Of a stretch of 7,104 nucleotides of DNA, positions 1-4,799 are shown one piece after another. Under the pieces are notes generated by a model. It searched no databases, was not told where the DNA came from, and was given only the letters and a program-made list of their open reading frames with translations. Within the stretch, counting starts at the first letter, position 1; every line of letters begins with the position of its first letter. The DNA lies in the NCBI GenBank assembly GCA_903909415.1, contig CAIVVS010000211.1:1-7104 (forward strand), in the 5' to 3' direction. Source of the DNA: an uncultured Pseudomonadota bacterium (GTDB taxonomy: Bacteria > Pseudomonadota > Gammaproteobacteria > Burkholderiales > SG8-39). A program made the translations under genes and the position numbers.

Positions 1-75
1 GTCATGGCTCGTTTGGAATGGTGAGGAATTCGGGTGAAAACTCGCTTGACCGCCGCGCCGGGCCGGTTTCGCGTC

Positions 76-101
76 CAGAAGCTTGAAGTATAAAGCTTCT
101 G
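76..101. repeat. perfect 9-bp inverted repeat with 8-nt spacer
   Basis: CAGAAGCTT (76-84) and AAGCTTCTG (93-101) are exact reverse complements around the spacer GAAGTATA. No T-tract follows, so a standard intrinsic terminator on the + strand is unlikely. The repeat overlaps a TATAAA (89-94) that lies 16 bp after a poor -35-like TTTCGC (67-72), so a protein-binding operator over a weak promoter is one reading. An mRNA hairpin is another. The sequence is seen directly; its function is inferred. Confidence 0.5.
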
Positions 102-160
102 CCTGCCTCGCTGCAATTTGCGAAGCGCTTCAAGGCCTTCGACGCGATCCGGTGCGGTGG

Positions 161-190
161 CTGGCGGCGCTCCCGGCGCGCGGTTAGACT
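161..190 (+). promoter_or_regulatory. weak sigma70-like promoter candidate upstream of the methyltransferase
   Basis: TAGACT (185-190) matches four of six -10 consensus bases. A poor -35-like CTGGCG (161-166) precedes it with an 18-bp spacer. Transcription would begin near 197, giving a leader of about 100 nt before the ATG at 298. The -35 match is poor, and in DNA this GC-rich such matches are easily found by chance. TATAAA at 89-94 is an alternative -10 element. Confidence 0.2.
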
Positions 191-297
191 GCGGAATCCC
201 TCCGCCCGGGTCGACAATGCAGGCCCATATCCGCGGTCGATGCCGCAGGCCGCGCTGCGTCGGTCTGCGGCAGCCTACAGGATCCTATTCGGCAACG

Positions 298-894
298 ATG
301 CTCAAAAGCTTTCTGAAACAGGCACTTGGCAAGAAGCCCGCAGGCGGGGCGGACGCGCAGGGCTTGGCCATCCCGACGCGGCTGAATCTCGGCTGCGGCG
401 ACAAGATCCTCGAGGGCTGGACCAACGTGGACATCGCGCCGGCACGCGCCGGCCGGCAGCCCGACGTGATCTGCGACCTGCACAAGCTGGAACCCTTCGC
501 CGATGCCAGCGTGGACGAGGTGATGGCGATCCACGTGGTCGAGCATTTCTGGCGCTGGGAAGTGGTGGACGTGCTGCGCGAATGGACCCGCGTGCTCAAG
601 CCCGGCGGCCTGATGGTGCTGGAGTGCCCGAACCTGCTGACGGCCTGCGCCGAGATGCTGGCCAATCCGGAGCAGGGCTCGCTGCCGGGGGCCGAGGGCC
701 AGAAGACCATGTGGGTGTTCTACGGCGACCCGGCCTGGCGCGATCCGCTGATGTGCCACCGCTGGAATTACACCCCGGCCAGCCTGGGCGCGGTGATGGC
801 CGAGGCCGGCCTCGTGAACATCCGCCAGGAGCCGGCGCAGTTCAAGATGCGCGAGCCGCGCGACATGCGCATCGTCGGCGCGCGGCCGCAGTGA
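298..894 (+). CDS. class I SAM-dependent methyltransferase (type 11-like)
   Basis: This gene encodes 198 residues with a Rossmann-type methyltransferase core. The SAM-binding motif I reads LNLGCGDK followed by GWTNVDI (about residues 32-48), and the acidic residue of NVD would contact the SAM ribose. Later come a DEVMAIHVVEHF segment and the post-core RVLKPGGLMVLECPN motif, typical of small predicted methyltransferases (COG4627-like) often linked to surface polysaccharide or small-molecule methylation. The acceptor is unknown. I chose ATG 298 because MLKSFLKQAL looks like a natural N-terminus; earlier in-frame ATGs at 118 and 214 would add Arg/Gly/Pro-rich sequence. There is no strong Shine-Dalgarno, only AGGA about 15 bases upstream. 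The stop is 37 bases before the next gene, so co-transcription is likely. It could belong to the reductase module or be a chance neighbour. The fold is secure and the role is not. Confidence 0.85.
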   Translation: MLKSFLKQALGKKPAGGADAQGLAIPTRLNLGCGDKILEGWTNVDIAPARAGRQPDVICDLHKLEPFADASVDEVMAIHVVEHFWRWEVVDVLREWTRVLKPGGLMVLECPNLLTACAEMLANPEQGSLPGAEGQKTMWVFYGDPAWRDPLMCHRWNYTPASLGAVMAEAGLVNIRQEPAQFKMREPRDMRIVGARPQ

Positions 895-931
895 TCACCA
901 AGACGAGCAGGCCGCAACGACAGGCAGAACC

Positions 932-2458
932 ATGAGCACGCACGCAGACCCTTCCGCGAATATCGAGGCCGCGCCGCAGGACAAGTCCCCCGGCGACAAG
1001 ATCCTGTGCAATGCCTGCCCGGTGTTGTGCAACATCACCGAGGGTCGCGCCGGCGCCTGCGACCGCTATGCCAACGTCGCGGGCGTGTTGACCCGCGTCG
1101 ATCCGCTGGTGCTCGCCGCGCGCGTCGCGGGCGAGGGCGGCGCGATGGTGCCGTTCGCGGGACAGGACTGGCAGGGCCGCCTGTTGCCGGAGGCGCCGGA
1201 CGCCGCGCAGTCGGTGTTCGTCACCGGCGTCGGCTCGGGCACCACCTACCCCGACTACAAGCCCGCGCCCTTCATCGTGGCCGCGAAGCGCGACGGCGTG
1301 GACATGGTCACGGTGGTGACCGAGGGCATCTTCAGCTACTGCAGCTTCAAGGTGAAGATCGACACCGACCGCTACCTGGGCCCGGAGTGCGCGCCGGTGC
1401 GCTCCGAGGGCGAGGTGGTGGGCCACGTGACCACCATGGAGTACGGCTCGCAGATGCTGTCCCTGGGCGGGGTGCACCACCTCACCGGCGGCAGCAAGAA
1501 GGAAGGCCGCGTCACCTGCGACGTGATGATGGCGCTCGGGAACTGCCAGCCGGTGGAACTGGCGATCGACGGCGGGTCCACCGTGGTGGTGCAGGCGGGC
1601 CGCGCGCCGGTGATCAACGGCGTGGCCGAGCAGCGCATGCGCGTGGGCTGCGGCAGCGCGACCATCGGCATGTTCGCCAAGCAGTGGGAAGGCCATGTCG
1701 ACGAGGTGATCGTGGTGGATGACCACATCACCGGCGTGCTGTCCGAGCACCAGGCCGGCAAGTTCCTCGACATGCGCGACGGCGGCATCAAGGTGATAGG
1801 CCGCAAGTCCACGCCGGGGCGCTACTTCCAGGTGGCCAACCCGGGATCCGGCTGGGGCGGCACCGACATCACCGATCCCCTCACCATCATCAAGTCCATC
1901 GACCCGAAGAAGGCCTGGCCGGGCGAGCGCATCCTGTTCGTGTCCACCACCGGCGAGGACGCGGCGTATTTCATCCTCGACCAGGACCTGAAGCTGGTGC
2001 CCGCGCCCATGCCGGCGGCGGTCACCAAGGTGGTGGAGCGCATCGGCGAGAACTGCGAGCCGGCGCTGTGCACCGTGCTGTTCCTCGGCGGCGCGGGCGG
2101 GTCGTTGCGATCCGGCGTCACCGAGAACCCGATCGCGCTGACGCGCTCGATCAAGGAATCGCTGGTCGGCGTCACCGCCGGCGGCGCGCCGGCCTACGTC
2201 TGGCCGGGCGGCGGCATCATGATGATGGTGGACGTGACCCGCATGCCCGCGAACGCCTTCGGCTGGGTGCCCACGCCCGCCATCGTCGCGCCGATCGAGT
2301 TCAGCATGCGCCTGTCGGACTACGAGGCGCTGGGCGGGCACATGGGCAGCGTGCGCCGGCTGGAGGACGTGCTCTCGCATGACCGCGTGAAGCTGATCGG
2401 CTGGGACAGCGCCAATCCCTGGCCGCTGCCGGCGCCGTCCGCGCGTCCGGGGGCCTGA
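932..2458 (+). CDS. 6-hydroxynicotinate reductase family iron-sulfur protein
   Basis: The 508-residue product resembles the family annotated as 6-hydroxynicotinate reductase. The characterised member, from Eubacterium barkeri, is an iron-sulfur flavoenzyme that uses reduced ferredoxin to convert 6-hydroxynicotinate to 1,4,5,6-tetrahydro-6-oxonicotinate. The N-terminus carries Cys26, Cys29, Cys33 and Cys43 (C-x2-C-x3-C-x9-C), a likely [4Fe-4S] site. Further cysteines lie at 137, 153, 196, 205, 240, 375 and 380. Other marked segments are GTTYPDYKPAPF (103-114), EGIFSYCSFKVKIDTDRYLG (131-150), NPGSGWGGTDITDP (303-316) and LGGAGGSLRSGVTENP (385-400). There is no signal peptide or membrane segment, so it should be cytoplasmic. 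The start has a modest AGGCAG upstream. The next gene begins three bases after its stop. Family membership is by recognised sequence pattern without a search. The substrate is uncertain, because no nicotinate hydroxylase or later pathway enzyme is visible here. Confidence 0.75.
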   Translation: MSTHADPSANIEAAPQDKSPGDKILCNACPVLCNITEGRAGACDRYANVAGVLTRVDPLVLAARVAGEGGAMVPFAGQDWQGRLLPEAPDAAQSVFVTGVGSGTTYPDYKPAPFIVAAKRDGVDMVTVVTEGIFSYCSFKVKIDTDRYLGPECAPVRSEGEVVGHVTTMEYGSQMLSLGGVHHLTGGSKKEGRVTCDVMMALGNCQPVELAIDGGSTVVVQAGRAPVINGVAEQRMRVGCGSATIGMFAKQWEGHVDEVIVVDDHITGVLSEHQAGKFLDMRDGGIKVIGRKSTPGRYFQVANPGSGWGGTDITDPLTIIKSIDPKKAWPGERILFVSTTGEDAAYFILDQDLKLVPAPMPAAVTKVVERIGENCEPALCTVLFLGGAGGSLRSGVTENPIALTRSIKESLVGVTAGGAPAYVWPGGGIMMMVDVTRMPANAFGWVPTPAIVAPIEFSMRLSDYEALGGHMGSVRRLEDVLSHDRVKLIGWDSANPWPLPAPSARPGA

Positions 2459-2461
2459 GCC

Positions 2462-3418
2462 ATGGCCGGTCCGACACGCGCGCGCTTCGCCGACGGCCGC
2501 TGGCACTTCCAGCACGGTCCGATCGACCTGGTCATCGGCGTGGAAGCCGAGGCCGGCATCGCGGCCGCCGCGATCGAGCACGGCTGGGCGCATTTCCAGG
2601 ACATCCTCGCGACGCTGGTATCGGAGCTGCCGCTGCTGCGCACGCCGGTGGACGAGCTCGTGAAGCGCGGCGTGGCCTTCAAGGGCCCGGTCGCGCAACG
2701 CATGCTGGCGGCCTGCCTGCCGCACCGCGCGGTGTTCATCACGCCCATGGCGGCGGTGGCGGGTTCGGTGGCCGACGAGATGCTCGCGGCCATGGTCGCC
2801 ACCGCGCCTGGCGCCGTGCAGCGCGCCTACGTGAACAACGGCGGTGACATCGCGCTGCACCTGGCCCCGGGCGAGCGCTTCCGCGTCGGCCTGGTGGACC
2901 TGCTGCCGGACCCGGAGATCGCGAAGAACCATGCGCCGCGCGGGCCCTTGCGCGGCGCGATCGACGTGGGCGCCGCCATGCCGGTGCGCGGCATCGCCAC
3001 CAGCGGCTGGCGCGGCCGCTCGCTCAGCCTGGGCATCGCCGACAGCGCCACGGTGCTGGCCGCGAACGCGGCGGCGGCCGATGCGGCGGCGACCATGGTC
3101 GCCAACGCGGTGGACGTGAAACACCCGGCGGTGCGGCGCGTGCCGGCCAGCCAGCGGGTGGACGATTCGGACCTCGGCGACCGGCTGGTCACCGTGGGCG
3201 TGGACGAACTGCCGGGGCAGGCGCTGGACCGGGCCATGGAGGCCGGCGTGGTGCGCGCGCAGGCCTTGCGCACGGCCGGCCTGGCGTACGCGGCGGCCAT
3301 CGTGCTGCAGGGGCGCTGCCGCATCGTCGGCGCCCTGGGCGGGGCGGCGGACCCCAAAGCAGGGCGGGGCGCCCCGGCAACGGGCCCGCTCACGCTGCCG
3401 GGGGCGTTGACGTTATAG
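2462..3418 (+). CDS. UPF0280 family protein, ApbE-like fold
   Basis: The 318-residue product has no signal peptide and should be cytoplasmic. It shows, in order, the marks of the ApbE-like (FAD:protein FMN transferase) superfamily in their UPF0280 form: TPMAAVAGSVADEM (94-107), NNGGDIAL (125-132), GIATSGWRGRSLSLGIADSA (177-196) and AAAADAAATMVANAVD (203-218). The last contains D207-x3-T211, matching the Asp/Thr metal-binding motif of true ApbE enzymes. ApbE proteins transfer FMN from FAD to a Ser/Thr of a target protein; UPF0280 proteins are, to my knowledge, not biochemically defined. The three-base gap after the reductase-like gene implies translational coupling and a shared job, such as cofactor attachment or maturation. 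The last 30 or so residues are Gly/Pro/Ala-rich and probably disordered. The TAG stop overlaps a -10-like element for the next gene. Confidence 0.8.
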   Translation: MAGPTRARFADGRWHFQHGPIDLVIGVEAEAGIAAAAIEHGWAHFQDILATLVSELPLLRTPVDELVKRGVAFKGPVAQRMLAACLPHRAVFITPMAAVAGSVADEMLAAMVATAPGAVQRAYVNNGGDIALHLAPGERFRVGLVDLLPDPEIAKNHAPRGPLRGAIDVGAAMPVRGIATSGWRGRSLSLGIADSATVLAANAAAADAAATMVANAVDVKHPAVRRVPASQRVDDSDLGDRLVTVGVDELPGQALDRAMEAGVVRAQALRTAGLAYAAAIVLQGRCRIVGALGGAADPKAGRGAPATGPLTLPGALTL

Positions 3419-3419
3419 T
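3414..3419 (+). promoter_or_regulatory. -10-like element ahead of the binding-protein gene
   Basis: TATAGT matches five of six -10 consensus bases and is the most promoter-like hexamer in the 79-bp gap (3419-3497) or at its border. It overlaps the TAG stop of the UPF0280 gene. No good -35 hexamer lies 16-18 bp upstream; TTGACG at 3407-3412 is too close to pair with it. A start near 3426 would give a leader of about 72 nt before the ATG at 3498. No intrinsic terminator is visible in the gap, so read-through from upstream is also possible. Confidence 0.3.
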
Positions 3420-3497
3420 GGCCCGATCCGTGGTTCCACAGCGTGCGACCGTGCAGCGGCCGCGCAAGGATGTTCCATCTTTCAGGGGAAATCGCAC

Positions 3498-4697
3498 ATG
3501 AAGACCATGTTGAGCATCGCCGCACTCGCCGGCGCGCTGGGGCTGGCCTCCCTGCCGGCCGTCGCGCAGCAGGGCCCGATCAAGATCGGTGAACTGAACA
3601 GCTACAAGGCGTTCCCGGCCTTCCTCGACCCGTACAAGAAGGGCATGGAGCTGGCGGTGGACGAAGTCAATGCGTCCGGCGGCGTGCTCGGGCGCAAGAT
3701 CCAGCTGGTGTCGCGCGACGACAACGGCAACCCCGGCGACGCGGTGCGCGTGGCCGAGGAACTGCTCTCGCGCGAGGGCGCGGCCGTGCTGGCGGGCACC
3801 TTCGCCTCGAACATCGGCCTGGCGGTGTCGGACTTCGCCAAGCAGAAGAAGGTGCTGTTCATCGCGGCCGAGCCGCTGACGGACAAGATCGTCTGGGACC
3901 TGGGCAACCGCTACACCTTCCGCCTGCGCCCCTCGACCTACATGCAGACCGCGATGCTGATCCCCGAGGCCGCCAAGCTGAAGAAGAAGCGCTGGGCCAT
4001 CGTCTATCCCAACTACGAGTACGGCCAGTCGGCCACGGCCGCGTTCAAGAAGCTGCTCAAGCAGGCCCAGCCCGACGTCGAGTTCGTCGCCGAGCAGGCC
4101 ACGCCGCTGGGCAAGATCGACGCCGGCCCGGTGGTGCAGGCGCTGGCCGATGCCAAGCCGGATGCGATCTTCTCCTCGCTGTTCGGGCCCGACCTGTCGC
4201 GCTTCGTGCGCGAGGGCAACACCCGCGGCCTGTTCAAGGGCAAGGAAGTGTTCAACCTGCTGGCCGGCGAACCCGAGTACCTCGACCCGCTCAAGGACGA
4301 GACCCCCGAGGGCTGGTGGGTGACCGGCTACCCGTGGAGCGCGATCAAGACCCCGGAGCACACCAAGTTCCTCGCCGATTACCAGAAGCGCTTCAAGGAC
4401 TACCCGCGCCTGGGTTCGGTGGTGGGCTACTCGACCATCTGGACCGTCGCCAACGCGATGCGCAAGGCCAAGTCGGTGGACACCGAGAAGCTGATCGAGG
4501 CGATGCGCGGCCTGGAGATGCCCACGCCGATCGGCCCGATCGTGTACCGCCCGGTGGACCACCAGTCCACCATGGGTGCCTACATCGGCAGGCTGGCCAA
4601 GAAGGACGGCAAGGGCGTGATGGTGGACTGGAAGTTCGCCAACGGCGCGCTGTTCTTCCCGCCGTTCGAGGAAGTGAAGGCGCTGCGCAAGGAGTAA
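3498..4697 (+). CDS. HAAT-family ABC transporter periplasmic substrate-binding protein (LivK-like)
   Basis: The 399-residue product has a classical Sec signal peptide: MKTM, a hydrophobic stretch, then LPAVA|Q with likely cleavage after Ala23. There is no lipobox cysteine, so it should be a free periplasmic protein. The mature part starts PIKIGELNSY and continues GMELAVDEVNASGGVLGRKI (49-68), the usual opening of type I periplasmic binding proteins of the Peripla_BP_6/LivK class. Later segments AIVYPNYEYGQSA (167-179) and PDAIFSSLFGPDLSRFV (221-237) fit the second lobe. The protein has no cysteine, unlike E. coli LivJ, which has a disulfide. The family binds branched-chain amino acids but also amides, urea and aromatic acids, so the ligand is open. 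AGGGGAA (3484-3490) gives a strong Shine-Dalgarno seven bases before the ATG. A terminator follows the gene, and the permease and ATPase of the same transporter come next. Confidence 0.92.
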   Translation: MKTMLSIAALAGALGLASLPAVAQQGPIKIGELNSYKAFPAFLDPYKKGMELAVDEVNASGGVLGRKIQLVSRDDNGNPGDAVRVAEELLSREGAAVLAGTFASNIGLAVSDFAKQKKVLFIAAEPLTDKIVWDLGNRYTFRLRPSTYMQTAMLIPEAAKLKKKRWAIVYPNYEYGQSATAAFKKLLKQAQPDVEFVAEQATPLGKIDAGPVVQALADAKPDAIFSSLFGPDLSRFVREGNTRGLFKGKEVFNLLAGEPEYLDPLKDETPEGWWVTGYPWSAIKTPEHTKFLADYQKRFKDYPRLGSVVGYSTIWTVANAMRKAKSVDTEKLIEAMRGLEMPTPIGPIVYRPVDHQSTMGAYIGRLAKKDGKGVMVDWKFANGALFFPPFEEVKALRKE

Positions 4698-4713
4698 GCC
4701 CGCGCGCAGCCAG

Positions 4714-4751
4714 GCCCCGGCGGGAACCTTGCGCCGGGGCGTTTTCTTTTT
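4714..4751 (+). terminator. rho-independent terminator between binding protein and permease
   Basis: GCCCCGGCG (4714-4722) pairs perfectly with CGCCGGGGC (4732-4740) across a 9-nt loop, and is followed by GTTTTCTTTTT (4741-4751). The stem starts 17 bases after the stop of the binding-protein gene. A GC-rich 9-bp stem with nine T in eleven bases is a standard intrinsic terminator. Its place inside the transporter gene set suggests that it ends or attenuates transcripts so that binding protein is made in excess over the membrane parts. Confidence 0.9.
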
Positions 4752-4799
4752 CATCCGCCGTGATTCCCCAGTCCTGACCCTCCCGCGCGTGGCCACCGC

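Larger units (their letters stand above)
1..297. other. leader region without a credible gene
   Basis: No reading frame here looks like a real protein. The frame of the downstream methyltransferase is open back to an ATG at 118, but its translation before residue 61 is Arg/Pro/Gly-rich and lacks the look of the family. The first 120 bases are visibly more AT-rich than the rest of the window. The region holds a perfect 9-bp inverted repeat (76-101), a 10-bp palindrome GAAGCGCTTC (122-131), a TTGACC at 46-51 without a matching -10 element, and a -10-like TAGACT (185-190). It is probably the 5' regulatory region of the gene set to its right; whatever lies left of position 1 is outside the window. 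Confidence 0.6.

Noticed and set aside
76..101. Inverted repeat read as an intrinsic terminator
   Set aside because: No run of T follows on the + strand (TGCCTGCC), and on the minus strand the sequence after the stem is not T-rich either.
2..217. 71-codon minus-strand frame in the leader
   Set aside because: It starts at TTG, has no ribosome binding site or recognisable motif, and crosses the inverted repeat.
118..297. 60-residue N-terminal extension of the methyltransferase from ATG 118 or ATG 214
   Set aside because: The added sequence is Arg/Pro/Gly-rich with no secretion or domain features, and the natural-looking MLKSFLKQAL start at 298 fits the usual size of the family.
842..3124. 760-codon open frame on the minus strand opposite the reductase and UPF0280 genes
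   Set aside because: Its translation is a His/Arg/Ala/Gly-rich low-complexity string with no family features. Long antisense frames are expected opposite GC-rich genes, and the + strand genes have clear motifs.
3407..3419. TTGACG and TATAGT read as one -35/-10 promoter pair
   Set aside because: The hexamers are separated by a single base, far from the 16-18 bp needed; only TATAGT is kept as a tentative -10 element.
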